Of a DNA stretch of 64,000 bases, positions 1 to 13,049 are shown one piece after another. The notes beneath the pieces were generated by a model. The model saw only the letters and a program-made list of their open reading frames with translations. It made no database searches and was not told where the DNA came from. Numbering within the stretch: position 1 is the stretch's first letter; every line of letters begins with the position of its first letter. This DNA is from Hibiscus mutabilis (taxonomy: Eukaryota; Streptophyta; Magnoliopsida; Malvales; Malvaceae): NCBI GenBank assembly GCA_019671005.1, contig JAGYYJ010002456.1, positions 1 to 64,000 on the forward strand. The letters are read 5' to 3'. A program made the position numbers and the translations under genes.

Positions 1-189
1 GAAGATAAATTTAACGACGGTGGCGGAGTTTCAAGCTTTGAGGCCATTGTTAATCATAATAACAATGGTAGTTCAGACATGGCATTGATGTTATTGCAGG
101 AAAGTAGTAGAGAAGAAGGAAACAAGTTGAACGAGTACTTGAATTCGAGTTCGGGTTTTGATATTGGAATATGTTTATTTGCTAAATGA
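1..189 (+). CDS. 3' end of an unrecognised protein-coding gene
   Basis: Frame 1 is open from the first base to a TGA at 187-189 and gives 62 residues. They are rich in Asn, Ser, Glu and Gly, with a segment reading SSFEAIVNHNNNGSSDMALM and an end in GICLFAK. Low-complexity Asn/Ser tails of this kind are common at the C-terminus of plant transcription factors, but no family motif is visible and I do not assign one. The gene body lies left of the window. The 3' UTR presumably follows to about 370-400. Confidence 0.45.
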   Translation, partial: EDKFNDGGGVSSFEAIVNHNNNGSSDMALMLLQESSREEGNKLNEYLNSSSGFDIGICLFAK

Positions 190-2065
190 AGAGGGTTTTG
201 TTTACAAACGTTTGATGCATATTGGGACAATTTTTTTTTGTAAAGATATTTCTTGTGAAATGAGTGAAAGAAATTCTCTCCATTTCTTGTTCTTTTTCAT
301 AAACTCATTTAACAGTCGTCTTAAATCTGTTTATAAATTTATTTTCTACTCTCATTCTATCAAATAATAATTACAATTTACAAAGATAAATGTCTTGTAG
401 TAATAAACAGAAAAACCGTGACTAACTTTACGTATAAAAATCATCTGTTCTTTTTCGGTGTTTTTTATATGTTCTAATACTACAAAATACTAAAAAATTA
501 AATTTTAAGTTCTAATTCTAAATCGTAAACCTTACACCTTACCTTAAATTCCCTAAACCTAATTTTTACTGTGGGGCATAAATAAAGGCACCGGAAAAGG
601 CCAGGGGATTTCTATCTTACGTTTTAATGCTATTTTGATCACTGACCGTTAAAAAATTAATAGAGACGGTGACGTGTCATAATATAATAACATTTTTAGT
701 CTCAAAATTTATATATTTCTATCGATTAAGTCTTAATTTAAAATAAATCATCAAATATTTGGACCAAATCCTAAATAACCCTTCCCATTCTTCTTCCTCT
801 AGGACTTCTTTTTCTCTTTTCTTTTTACCCTTTAAAGCTTAAAGAAAACCATTTAAAAAAGAGATCTTTGTGTAAGATTTTGATTTTATAAAATAAAAAA
901 TCCTAACTATACAAAAAGTAAAAGGAGATGAATGATCCATTTGTTAACCTAAATTTCAAAAAATTATCATATTATGGATTTTTCAAATAAATGAAAAGTG
1001 AAATAATAAAATTCGAATATACAATATATTTTTTTTATCATCCTTAAAGGATTTAAAACCTCACTCTTACACAAAAATGATGTATGTTCAACGAATACAG
1101 AATTCGAATATACAATATTTTTTTTATTATCTTAGATTTATATCCTTTGCAATATATAACAATGGCATGGTGGGTCCAAGGCTTGTCCAGCATGGCTAGG
1201 CACCATGGCTCCTGTTGGGCAAGCTTGCAACAGCCTTGACGGACATTTTTTAAGGCTAGCCTTCCATTGCCCCCTCTTAGTGCCACACCTAAATAAAACC
1301 AACCCACAACAATATCTACATTAATTAATTTTCTTTAATTAGCGTTGCTCAATCACTTCTTTATATAATTAAGAAATGATTAATTTCTTTTCCCCGTAAC
1401 AGGTGCACTTTTTTTTTTTTACTTTCAACCAAAATAAGTAAACATCCGAAACCATTCCATTGAGTAATTCTAGTAGAAAAAAAAATCGTTATTATTCTTA
1501 GGAGACTCGAGTAGCTTGTTTACATGACGTGTGTGTATTTTTAAATAACTAAAAGTAAAGAACAGATGTAATCGCACTTTAAAATATTCAAAAAAATAAT
1601 TAAACACTTCAGTCCTCAAAACTTCTTGCTTTTTTCCAACCATGAATCAAGCACATAAAAATCTCTACACTCAGTTCCACACACTAATACGCGAAAACTG
1701 CAAAAGTATCATTCATCATTAGAACGGAGCATTTCCGCATTAGACGACCCTATATAGAATCGACACATGTGGTCGTTGGTTGGGTTAGGGAGGAAGATGG
1801 AGAGGAGAAGAGAAGACAAGAGTGAAGAGAAATTTAGTCCACCAAATGCTTTTCATTATAAAAAGGCCACAATACAACCAAAAAGCTTTGAAGGATAAAT
1901 GCTTTAACAATCAAATTCTCACGTGCATTTAGGTCATTCTATAGTGTAGAACAGCACTCAATGAAATTAGCCATAGGCATTATAAGAAGTGATTTCAGAA
2001 TGTTCTTGGAAAGATTTTCCCAACAGACTAAATTGCTCACGATATCCGGGCTTCATCACCGATAA
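190..2065. other. intergenic, AT-rich, no gene seen
   Basis: AT-rich DNA without a convincing coding region. A direct repeat built on AATTCGAATATACAATAT followed by a T-run occurs near 1010-1040 and 1101-1130. A GC-richer island at about 1160-1290 has several ATGGC/GCCAT words but only short accidental frames. Around 480-620 there is degenerate CCCTAAACCTAA-type sequence followed by GGCATAAATAAAGGCACC, a layout that recurs near 49560-49690, so both are probably copies of one dispersed repeat. Confidence 0.5.
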
Positions 2066-3596
2066 TCAACCTGTTCTCATTATGATGTGAACCCCGCTGT
2101 CGGTATCCACAATGTCACTGATCTCACCAACCTTAAGATTATATGTTGCATCCTCAAATGGCTTTTGCATCTGGCCTCGGCCAAAAGGACCTGCATCAAA
2201 AAGTTGCATAAGATTTTGGTTTGAATTATGACTTTGTAATGCTGATACAAACTAATGAAAGGTCACCGATAATTAACAATAAGAATTGAGGCAATTCCCT
2301 GCAGGATCTAGATAAAGAAAATTACACTCGTATATCAATAGTTTAATAGATTGGCAGTACTGAATGTCAATAATGACATGAAATATATATCATGAACATA
2401 ATTGCAAGAGGTGCTAGAATTGAATGAAAGGCTAACTTTCATTGTGGAAGAACTAATGTGCCTTGGAACCTTGGGATCAAATCATGTAGTCAAAACTCTA
2501 TCTAGAATAAGAAAGAAGAGTTATTGAGAAATTTTGAAGTATCCACTTCATATATGTATCAAAGTCAAATTTTATCTCAGTTTTTTTTTTTCCGAAACTC
2601 ACGATACAGTAAAAAAACAGAGGAAAGGGCTTTAACCTTGTAAGACAATCGCCAAAAATATTGCCACCATGTGGAAGGATATGATAGCAGATAAAAGGCA
2701 TAAAAATGGGTCAGATGTAAAGGGCTGTTGTGAATGTCTAAGATTCTATACATTTCTAGTAAAATCAAATGCTACATCTCAATTGCTAAAACAAAGGTTG
2801 ACGTAATTCAGTTTACCAGGTGAAAAACTCTTGACTTGCAAAGCAAAGCACAACCATTGAAACCCGAAGTCCTTAAAGCAATACATCAACACAGGGGAAA
2901 AAGCTAGCCATGAAAACTACAGTTATTAACATATTGGATACTATCTCTTAAGCCAATGAGTAACTCAGCAACAACCTATTGAGTGAGCCTACTCGACTAT
3001 TACAGCTCCGATTGCAGGGGATCCCAAAATTCTAATATCTTTTCACTTGAAACCCTAATTTTAGCAACAAATTATTCAAAACGCTAGTAGTATCCAAAAT
3101 GTCCTGTTAAACAAAACAATAACTATATGACTCAATTTAGACTAACTTTTCAATACTTGTATTAACTCAAAGCATCTTTTCTGCCCTCCAATAACTCAGC
3201 TTCTCACAAATTTCTAAGCATCCAAACAGCAAAACAGAAACTATAGTTCCAAATCAGAGGCCTCTATTACTCTATTTTAATACCTAAAACTAAATCAGCA
3301 ACGGAAGCTTAAAAGCATTTCCCCCCGCAATTAAAGGCAACAAACTAACCGAGATCGCCGCCGCGTTTAGCGGAGCTGCAATCGGAGTAGCGAGAGGCAA
3401 CCTCGTCGAACTTAGCCTTGCCGGAAACGATGTCGTCACAGAGGAGTTTGAGCTGCGAGACGGCGGAGTCCCTGGTGGTGGCGGAGATGACGCGGCCTTC
3501 TGGATCCTTCCAAGAAGCCTTGCGACGAGAGCCCTGGTGTTTGATGAGTATGTGAGATGCCCTCACTTGATTGGGCGCCGCCGTAGACGATGACAT
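2066..3596 (-). CDS. PIN1: Pin1-type peptidyl-prolyl cis-trans isomerase (parvulin)
   Basis: Two coding exons: complement 3350-3596 and 2066-2190, joined across a 1159-nt intron with GT and AG ends (donor after GGCGATCTCG, acceptor TTTGATGCAG). The product is 123 residues, close to the roughly 120 expected for plant Pin1, which is a parvulin domain without the WW domain of animal Pin1. Recognisable blocks are VRASHILIKHQGSRRKASW at the N-terminus, SDCSSAKRGGDLG at the exon junction, FGRGQMQKPFE, and DTDSGVHIIMRTG at the end. The family isomerises phospho-Ser/Thr-Pro bonds in nucleus and cytosol; in Arabidopsis it affects flowering time and auxin transport regulators. The start at 3594-3596 is chosen because the frame upstream is not conserved family sequence. 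Confidence 0.95.
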
Positions 3597-3789
3597 CTTG
3601 AGTTCTTTTTCAATCCAGAGATACCGCCGCCTTCGCAGTTTATAAGAGACCGTAACACAACACAAAAGAGGAAAGAACGAACAAGCAATTAGTATTATAG
3701 ATTTTGTAAAGCTATATTCTTCTAACGTGTCGGTCTCTCGTTGCTTATAAAAATCAATTAATTACCACTAATCTTTTATGGTTTTATGT

Positions 3790-4620
3790 TGACTTAATAG
3801 TTGAAAAAAAAGTGTCAAATTATTTTTTACATGTGATTAAAGTATTTCTCAGTTTAAATAAATATTTAATATTTTATTTTGTAATTATTTTAGTTTATTT
3901 CATAAATGATTTGTTAAAATTTTTTGTCTTTCAGTTATTACATGACATGTGTCTTGTTTGTAAATTTTTATTTATTTTTTTAAAAAAATTAAAATATTAT
4001 TACTTTTTTTCAAAAAGAAACTCTAAACTTTAATATTTAAAATAAACTTAAATCACCAAACCTCATTATCACCACCTACCACCGTTGATCTTTCTTTCGT
4101 TGTCGTTGATCACCAGTCACCCTCGTAATCAATTGTCATTTTTGTAAGAATATTACCTTAAGCTCATAATCGTAAACGTGAAAGTACTGAAAAGTTGATG
4201 AATAATTCCTCTTAATATCAGTAGAAAAAACGCCATTGAAGAGTGGACGAGCAATGAAGGTGTTGGCGATGAGGGGTGGGTGGCTAGTGGTCGACGGTGG
4301 AGGAAAAATCGGAGGTAGTAGGCGGTAATAATGAACTTTGGTGATTAGGGATTTGAGAGAGTTTTTTTTTTAAATTTAAGGATTTGGGTAATTTTTTAGA
4401 AAAATAGATTTTTTAAGTTATTTTTGTCAAAAGAAAAAATTTAGATATTTTATAACTTAACACATGTCACATTGTTATTGATTAACGAAAATATTTTAAC
4501 GCTCGTTACAAAAAATATTAAAATAATTATGATATGAAAAGTTAGTCATCTATTTAAATCGAAAAATACTTTAAACACATATATGAAAAAAATATAATTT
4601 TGAGACTTTTTTAATTATAA
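3790..4620. mobile_element. foldback MITE-like element with long imperfect terminal inverted repeats
   Basis: The two halves are inverted copies. The left arm has CAAATTATTTTTTACATGTG (about 3816), TTAAAGTATTTCTCAGTTTA (about 3837) and CACCAAACCTCATTATCACC (about 4053). The right arm has GGTAATAATGAACTTTGGTG (about 4323), AAATCGAAAAATACTTTAAA (about 4557) and matching AT-rich sequence to about 4615. The centre holds a CACCACC / GGTGG foldback. No transposase frame exists. Exact ends and a target duplication could not be fixed, so the superfamily is open; a Mutator-like foldback is the best guess. It sits just upstream of the Pin1-type gene. Confidence 0.5.
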
Positions 4621-7285
4621 AGCCTTTTATATTTAATGACCGATTGTGTTTAAATTTTATGTAATGTTAATGAACTAAACATGTCTTATTCTGTGAAAAT
4701 ATATTTTTAATAAATTTTTTTCAAACTAAAAGCCCTAAATTTTATTTCTAAATACCATTGTGGTTAGTTTGTGTGTTTGTCGAGTTGTATATGACTAAGT
4801 CAGAGCTCTTCACCTGCTCCATCCCTCTCCTTTTAAGTTTCGGATTCAAAACCCAGCAAGAATATTTCCTTTCCCCTAGAGTTTTTTCCTCTCTCTCCCT
4901 AAATAGAATAAGTTCAAAAAAAGGTCACTTATAAATAATATTAAGTTACATTAGTATACATGATCATGAGCTTAATGTTCAACATTTGTTGGTCTACATC
5001 GTTATTTGCCTACAAGCTCCTTCATCTCCTTCGGGCTCTTTAGGGGAATGTACTTTTAGTGTTGCACGCTTCTTGATTTAGCCAACATGACAAACTAAAC
5101 TAGAAATGGTTAGGGTCGAATCGAGCAAGATTTTTGGTCGATCTAAACTTGATTTGAATAGTAAATTTTTTCATTTGACATCTACTTGATTCGAGTTTTA
5201 AAATTTTTTATATGATTCGAAACTTGATTCAAATTTTAAAAATAAAATTTGTTCATGATTTGACCAGACACAAATATAAAAGAAAATTATTGTTAATTTC
5301 ATTCGGTAAAATAATGATCAAAATAAAAAATATATAAATAGAAGGACATTATAACAATTATCTCTAAATATATAGAAGAGAATAACAAAATAGTGAGCTA
5401 ATTGAAAAATATATAAAGAGGGACATTATGTCAATTATCCTTAAATATGTAGAGGGAAATTACACTATTATTTTAAGTTGTGTCGAATTTTTTTCACCTA
5501 AATTCGAATTTGACCTGACCTCGTTATTAATAAAATTCGATTCGGTTCAAACTCAATTAAAAAATCTATAAAATTAAGTCGAATCAAAATCTGTCAAGTT
5601 CAGATCCTCGCACTAAATACATCCTCATTCTTTTATCTAATCTTTTGTTTAATTTAAACAACGAAATATATCCCAAATCAAGAACCGGGGCAGACTCTCT
5701 CCAACTCTTTCCCACCTCTACATAAACTCAGCCCACCATAACTCAAATTCAATGTACTATTAAGCCGCGACCAACAATCATTTAGTTTGGTGGGAGGAGG
5801 TTTAAATTATGATATCGTAAATGAAGCAAATCGGGCAGAGAAAATCACCTATAATGAATTTTTACAATATTCGATTAAAATTAGTCTGTCATTAAATTAA
5901 ATACGGTGTTTATGAAAAAAAAGGTCCACAACTCTTAAGGGAAAACCTTAAAACCCTTTAAAAATTAACAATTATCAATTGATCTGATTAAGATAAGGCG
6001 CTAGGTTTCTCAAGCAAGATCAATGGTTTGATTCACGACGTTGTGAACAGAAAAAAATGGGTTGGAAGAATTTCTTCTGTAATGGACATTTACAATATCC
6101 GATTTAAATTAGTCAACTAATAAATCGAATGCAAGTGATTATAGAAAAAAACCTTTAGAAATTAGAATAAGTAGAAATTCTATATAATTTCTAGGAATAA
6201 TAGATGATTGAATATTGGAATCAAGTATGATTAATTTATATGATATCCAAATTTATCCGTTAATCATTTAATTATGGAATATTATTAAATCCAATTGCAG
6301 TTAGATGGTCAATTTTGTTTGATAAATAATTTAGACTAAGGGTATATAAGACTGATCAATAACGATGTTCCAAAAGTCATCAAATAATTAGATTTAATAT
6401 AATCAAAAAATAATTATATTTAAGTGTGATTATTTATTATTTAATCATATAATTAACTATTAGATGATTAAAATTCCGATGATGTAATTATTATTTCATA
6501 ATTATATTTTCTTATAGTTACAATGTAGTATGCAACGTATTTTAATTTTTTTAACATATAGTTTGATACAATTTATATATAGACTCAAGCCCATTAACAA
6601 TTAACATTCATAAATTAAAAAATATTAAACGTTTAAGCATACTCAATTTTATATTCTCTTATATACTGTACTAATGATATATTAATCGAACTAAAATCAA
6701 TCAACATAATTTAAAATTGTAATAAAATATATTTATGAAATCTAAAACGTACGTATCCATACCAATCAAACCCAAATCGGGTCCCTCAAACAAACTACTC
6801 CTTCATAATTGTTTCAAGGAATGGCCCCACAGGAAGAACCTTTGAATCTCGGCCGTTGGTTCTATTACATCACGCACGGCAAACGATCCACCCAAATGCG
6901 GTAACACGATGCTTTCCATAGACCTAACTACACCATCGTACTCCACTTTAGGAGGAGCGGAGATCTAGCCCATAATACACTGCCGCGTGTCCGATGGGGG
7001 CAACAGATTCCCCAAAGTCAAACGCCGTCGCATTTCAGTGAGCGTTTTAAAATGTAGCCAACCCCGCTCCCCTCTCTGTCCTGTCTCTGTTGGTTTCTTT
7101 ATCTTTCGCTCAGTGAAAATAAAATAAAATAAAGATTTTCTCGGGATTGATATTTTAACTAATTCAAATCAAATTCCAGTTCAGTAATCGCCGGTAACCT
7201 GCATTTGTCTCCGGTAAGTTCAATTCAGTGAAGAAAATGTTTATTTCTTCTTCTTAAATTTCATTTTATGATATAGATTTTTGAA
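4621..7285. other. intergenic and promoter region of the FPP gene
   Basis: No gene is supported. About 5100-5620 is repeat-like, with recurring TCGAATC / GATTCGA words (TCGAATTTTTTTCACCTAAA, AATTCGATTCGGTTCAAACT), typical of a decayed MITE. A diverged direct repeat built on AATGGACATTTACAATATCC and AATGAATTTTTACAATATTC lies near 5855 and 6080. About 6150-6720 is very AT-rich with weak foldback. From about 6780 base composition becomes more even; 7020-7285 holds the presumed core promoter and 5' UTR of the FPP gene, including a likely 5' UTR donor at CCGGTAAGTT (about 7212). Confidence 0.5.
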
Positions 7286-10200
7286 ATGGACCAACGAGGA
7301 TGGCCGTGGAAGAAGAAATCTTCGGAAAAATCTGGAACTAAAAAGCAGGCGGTTGTATCAGATGGAACCGGTGCTTCTTTATCTTCCTTAGCATTTCTCG
7401 GAGATCAGGTTTTTAAAGCTATGAAATGAAATTATTTATGAAACTCGTTCCTGACTGTTTGGAGTTTGATTTTGTTCTTTTCTTTTTTTGTGCTGTTTAC
7501 TGATAGGAAAAATGTAAAAAGTTGAACTATGTTCAAATATCCATGGAATCATACGTGAATTTGACTGGATTAGAGGATCAAGTTAGCAAGTTAAAGGATC
7601 AAGTCAAATTATGTGAGGATGAAGTGAAGGATTTGAAAGGGAAACTATCCGTAGCTGATTCGGAGATTAAATCTAAGGATGCTTTGATTAGCCAACATGC
7701 TAAAGTTGCTGAGGAAGCTGTTTCAGGTATATGTTGGAAAAATAATTTTTTAGTTTTAATTCTAGCATTGAGAGGGACGATTTGAGAGCTTTTTGTACTT
7801 TTCTTTTAGGATGGGAGAAGGCGGATGCGGAAGCTATTGCTTTGAAACGTCAACTCGAAAATCTTACTCTGTTGAAGCTTTCCGTAGAGGATCGAGCAGA
7901 GCATTTAGATGGTGCTCTTAAGGAGTGTATGAGACAGGTAAGGAATGTGAAAGAGGAGAGTGAGCAGAAATTGCAGGATGTGGTTCTAGCCAAAATGATA
8001 CAATTTGATAAAATAAAGCTCGGTTTTGAATCGAAAATAGCTGAATTAGATGAAGGGCTTTTGAGAACAGCGGCTGAAAACCAAGCGCTTTCGAGGTCGT
8101 TGCATGAGCGGTCGAATTTGATAGTTCAGATCGAGGTAGAAAAATCTAAAGCAGAAGCTGAAATAGAACTTATGAAGGAAAAACTTATGTCACGTGAGAA
8201 GGAAATAAGCTTGCTCAAGTATGAGCTGCATATGGTTTCTAAAGAGCTCGAAATTCGGAATGAAGAAAAAAATTTGAGTATGAGATCTGCAGAAGCAGCA
8301 AACAAGCAACATATAGCAAGCGTCGGCAAAATTGCTAAACTGGAGGCAGAGTGTCAAAGGCTACGCAGCCTAGTCCGTAAGCGGTTGCCGGGGCCAGCTG
8401 CATTGGCCCAAATGAAGCAAGAAATTGATAGTTTTGGCGGAGATTTTGGAGGACCTCAATCTAAAAGGAATGTGGTTAAGAATCCTAACCCGAATTTGTC
8501 TCCACAGATGGAATCACCTGCCGGCAGCTTGCTGCAATCCCAGAAGGAGATTGATTATCTTACTATGCGTTTGTTGGAGATGGAAGAGGAAACAAAGATG
8601 CTTAAAGAAGCTCTGGCGAGTCGCAATAGTGAACTGCAGGCTGCCAGAGAGATGTGTGCTAAGACAAATCTAAGGGACAAGAGCTTAGAAGCACAAGCCC
8701 TTAGTCATCAGACAAGCTCCCCAAAGTCAAGCATTGGGCACCCTGCTGGCGATCTTTCAAGTCAATATGCTAGCAATGCACCTAGTGTCACTTCCATGTC
8801 TGAAGATGGGATTGATGTTGAAGGACGTTCAGCTGAATCTTCGTTAGCAGCAACCTCCGATATATCTCATTTGGGAATGGAGAAGAATAGTCATAAAGTT
8901 CATAAGCAAGAGAACTCAAATTGCCTGGAATTGATGGATGACTTTCTAGAGATGGAGAAGTTGGCATGTCTGTCAAATGATGTTGGTGGAGTTGATGCCG
9001 TTTCAAGTGATCCAGCTAATCATGAGCAAGAGTTTGGTTTTAGTCCACCATCAAAGCAGGATTCTTCGAGTGCAAGATCCTCAACAACTGAGCTTCAGCA
9101 AGATGTAGAAAATCTGCCCTTCCAAAAGCTTCAGTCAATGGTTTTTACAATTTTTGAGTCTCAAACTAAGGACAAGAATTTGGGAAAGGTCTTGGAGGAT
9201 ATCAAATGTGCTATTCTGGAAGTACAAGGTTCTCTGTCTCACCACGGCCCTTCCAATCAAAAGGATGTGTCCGGAGAGAGTTTGATATTCTTAGATGAAG
9301 ATAATATTACAAATCAGAATTTGGCAGCTGCAATATCTCAGATTCATCAGGTTTTACTATCAGTTGGCAGAGAAGCAATGAGAGTTCAGGACCCTCGTAC
9401 TGATGGCCATGGACTAAATAAAAAATTAGATGACTTCTCCGTCTTTGCGGATAAGATCGTATTCGACAATAAGGGTTTGGTTGACTTCATCTTAAAACTT
9501 TCCCATGTTTTAGCTGAAGTTGATCGACTGAACCTTGGTTTCCTTGGCTTTAGGGATTATGATAGAAATGCCAGCGATAGTGATTGCATAGACAAGGTTG
9601 CTTTGCTAGAGAATAAGGTTGTACAAGATAACCCATCAAAACATGCATGTGGCGGGGGGTGTCATCTTTGTCATTCCTGTCCAGACTGGGAGGTACTTCA
9701 AGATGAAATATCGGATCCAAGTTTTCAACCCAATGCTACATCATGCTCATGCTTATTGAAAGAGTTGGAACAGCTGAAATTGGATAAAGAAAATATGGCA
9801 GTGGATCTTGAAAGAAGCACTAAAGACCTTGAGAATACGAAGTTGATGCTTCAGGAGACGGAGAATAGTGTAACTGAACTGAAGTTACAGTTGGCTTCCT
9901 CTCAAAATCTCCACAGCCTCGCCGAAACTCAAGTGAAATGTATGACTGAATCTTACAAGTCACTAGAAGCGCGTGCACAAGAGTTAGAAGCTGAGATAAA
10001 CCTTATTCAAGAAAACTCAGCACAGTTAGACGATAAACTACAAGAAGAAAAGCGTGGTCATCAGGATGCCCTGGCTAGATGCAAGGATCTCGAGGACCAA
10101 ATTCAAAGGTAATTAACTATTCATAATGATTGATGTATGAGCAGATATGATCTCTAATAGACAATCAATTGACCTGGCAAGGAAAAGGGAATTCATCAAA

Positions 10201-10973
10201 TCAATGAACTAAAGATCTTTTGTAGCATTACGCCTTCTAACTTTCTGTGAATTCTCTTATTTTGCTAAAGGAATGCAGCCTCCTTTCTATGTCCATCATC
10301 AGCAATAGAAGATTCTGAAATGAAGATCAAACAGGTATGTAGTATGATAATAACTTTATCGGGGAACCTACTCAGAGAAAATATTAACCAAGAAAATGTG
10401 GATAAAATGTTTGTTCCATGTGACCTGTCGTATAAAGGGTGGAGGTTTGTTGATTGATCAGATCAGAGTATTCCTTCTATGATGCTTTCGCAATGGTTGT
10501 TAACTCGAAAGCTCTTGCTGACAGTGTTTGTCATGTCACTCTCTTGGCAGGAACAAGAGATAAAAGACGCAGCACAAAAGCTTGCAGCATGCCAGGAGAC
10601 CATTTACCTTCTTGGGAGGCAGTTGCAATCTTTGCACACTCAAAGTGGCAAGCTGTTGGGCGAAAGTTTAGTAGAAGGCAGACTAAATCATAGCGGTTCA
10701 AAGGCACAGGACATTCACCGCACCGATGACCTCGATCGCATTGAGACGGACAGCGTAGCTTCAGCGGATGTGCAATCCATGAGTGAGGATTCCTTGCATT
10801 ATAGCCATTCCCCATTAAGTCCCGTGGATAATGAGACGAATCTTTCGTTGAGTTCATCTCACCTCAATCAAAGGCGAACCAAGTCCACATTCTCTGCTTC
10901 TACTCTTCAGCAGGAGAAACACCCGCTTAGTTTCGGTCGTCTATTCTCCTTGAAAGGGAAGAACGAGCAGTAG
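7286..10973 (+). CDS. FPP: filament-like plant protein (FPP, DUF869 coiled-coil family)
   Basis: Five coding exons at 7286-7408, 7507-7726, 7810-10108, 10271-10334 and 10551-10973 join in frame with GT-AG introns and give 1042 residues. The start MDQRGWPWKKKSSEKSG is the diagnostic FPP N-terminus. Then come long heptad-rich coiled coils, the family block GWEKADAEAIALKRQLENLT and HLDGALKECMRQ, a Ser-rich middle, a Cys-rich patch (HACGGGCHLCHSC), a second coiled-coil block, and a C-terminus ending FGRLFSLKGKNEQ. FPPs are plant-specific long coiled-coil proteins; one tomato member was found through binding to the nuclear-envelope-associated protein MAF1, and others are linked to microtubule or wall patterning. 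The frame is intact throughout. Which of the several plant FPP paralogues this is cannot be told. Confidence 0.95.
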
Positions 10974-11403
10974 AATGGTGTGATTGTAGTTGGGTTCTAA
11001 TCGGAACTCGCGCTTTGTAGAAATTATAGTAATGTGGAAATGAAATGTCAGATCATATATATATATAAGGGTGTATGACAGCAATGAAGCAATTAAACAA
11101 CTTCATCATCTTCTCTGCATTCCTTGACCAATCACATCGAGGATATTTTTTTTACAATAGAATATAAAGTTGCATGTCTTTCATTTCTTAAGTTGCCAAA
11201 GGGGCTAGACAATCATCCCCGTTGTTAACAACTTAACATACTACTTAGCTACAATCAGTGCTCTTAAAAGGGAATAATTCACAACTAAATCTAGAAATAA
11301 GGTTGTTACGGCTAATATCCACTTCTTTACAACTTGTTCAAATTTCACTTCGTCATACCTAATATAAACTCGACAACTGAACTCCGATGCTAACTTACCA
11401 TGA
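10974..11403. other. shared 3' region between convergent genes
   Basis: The FPP gene and the YEATS gene point at each other with about 430 nt between stop codons. It holds both 3' UTRs: AT-rich with a short ATATATATATATA run near 11056. No other gene is seen. Confidence 0.6.
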
Positions 11404-13049
11404 TCATGTACATTCATAACTGGAGGCCGGCTTCAGAGGTTGAGGCATTGCATCAATCACACTCAACTCTCTTCTCAGCTTAACAATATGGGCTTGCACC
11501 TATCATGTAGTATAAACAGTCGAAGGATATTGTTATTTGCCCCAGAAGTTCATGAAAAATAAAATAGTAACAAACCACTATCATGGCCGAGAGTGTAATT
11601 CAACAATTCATATCAACATGGCATGGGACAGACAGAACATCTACAAAATAGGTAATGTTAAAAGATTATTTAACCTGTACATTCAGCTAGACTTCTGTAT
11701 AAGCATATGGTATATAAATACCAGAACACTTCACTACGGCTCAACCGAGTCAATTGCAAATGCGAAAAGCAATTGCACTATTCTAACCTGCCGACGAGCT
11801 GAGGCAAGTTTCAACAATTCATCTGCCTCTGAGAAATTCATAAACCACTGACTGAGTTGATAATCCTTGGTGTCGCCCCTTCCCTTGGAATTCATATTTT
11901 CAACTGGTGCTGCAGAAACAAGCAAACCGATCTCAAAGAAAAAAAAGTTATGAACAGTGAAGTCCAGAAAGAAGGCAAAAGAAGTAAATTTACCCGGAGC
12001 AGGCAGGCTAAAACCAGCAGGCAGCCGTGGCACTAGAACAGCAGGATGATTTTGCACACGAGCAAAGAAACAATCAGAAGGATCTGGAAAAACAATCTCA
12101 TTGTATGATTCCATAACCACAAGTTTCTTGGTAGACTGTGGGCCAGATTCATCTTCGGGATATAACTTCAAAAAGTGAAACCTACAAATATTGAGCCTGG
12201 TTATAAACCAAGGCACCACATTTAGCAAGCAACCAAATAAAGAACTCACAAATACAATTTCTTGTCGCAAACATCACTGTGGAAGAAAAGGCTAATGCCG
12301 ATTTCAAATTCACCCCAACCGCATTCCGATAACTCAAACGGTGGCGAATCAACAACCCTTGTAGGGTTATTGAAACTGGGATGCAGTTGAAACACAACAT
12401 GCTTTATCACTGCTCCATGATCTTCATTCGTCGCCCCAGGCACATAATAAACAGTCCACTTATGCGACTGCGACCTACTCGAAGGAGATAAATCTAATTA
12501 AGTACTATTCAATCACAAAACAAAGGGATACGTATACCCTGGAAAAAAACATACTTACTCACTAGCCTTTCGACCAAGATAAAAAGCAATAGTTCCATAA
12601 ACAATTGGAACACAAAGCTCAATATCTTTAACTCTCCTGTTTGTACCCTAGAAATGATCAGAACACAAAACAAATAATGTCATTATAAAAAGGGAAAATC
12701 TTTCCAAGCACTAAACAAAATCCAACATTTCCCAGTTCATGTTTTCAAATGTTAATTGCATAATTATGCTTTCCCTCTAATTAGGAATAAAAAAATTAAC
12801 AACTGCTACTACAACGTCCCTAGTATTATGCAAAGGGAATAGTCTTACTAAAAAATTTGTAGAACCCAGAAAAATGGAAACGTTGTTTTGGTAGGAAATG
12901 CAGATAAATGCGACCAAAAGCAATTGGAGAAGCTAAAAGGGAGGACCTTTTGTCGCTGTCGTCAATAGTTTTGCAAGTTTGATGATGCGCAGTGGCTTAG
13001 AAGTAGAGCCACCATCCTCAACTTGGGCCTCGGTGGCCGGGTGAGGCAT
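11404..13049 (-). CDS. YAF9: YEATS-domain protein GAS41/YAF9/TAF14-like (apparent frameshift in exon 1)
   Basis: Six exons on the minus strand: 12947-13049, 12559-12636, 12250-12474, 11994-12181, 11788-11909 and 11404-11499. Exons 2-6 are in phase and give the classic YEATS fold: IELCVPIVYG, SQSHKWTVYYVPGATNED, SGWGEFEI-type (here ECGWGEFEIGISLFFHSDVC), LKLYPEDESGPQSTKK and ESYNEIVFPDPSD. A C-terminal coiled coil follows (SEADELLKLASARRQVQAHI). Family members read acetylated or crotonylated histones and are shared subunits of SWR1 and NuA4 complexes in the nucleus. Arabidopsis homologues are YAF9A/TAF14B and YAF9B/TAF14. Exon 1 starts MPHPATEAQVEDGGSTSKPL, but its frame meets exon 2 one base out. 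Adding one A to the AAAA run near 12968 would give about 270 residues and match the family. This is a sequencing slip or a real mutation. Confidence 0.88.

Noticed and set aside
1053..1307. 84-codon open frame on the minus strand
   Set aside because: No family motif, ends in AT-rich sequence, no splice or promoter context; composition explains it.
4757..4850. tRNA or SINE-like sequence (GGTTAGTTTG ... CGGATTCAAAACCC)
   Set aside because: A- and B-box-like words are present but spacing is too long and no T-arm pairing is found; weaker than the module at 34976.
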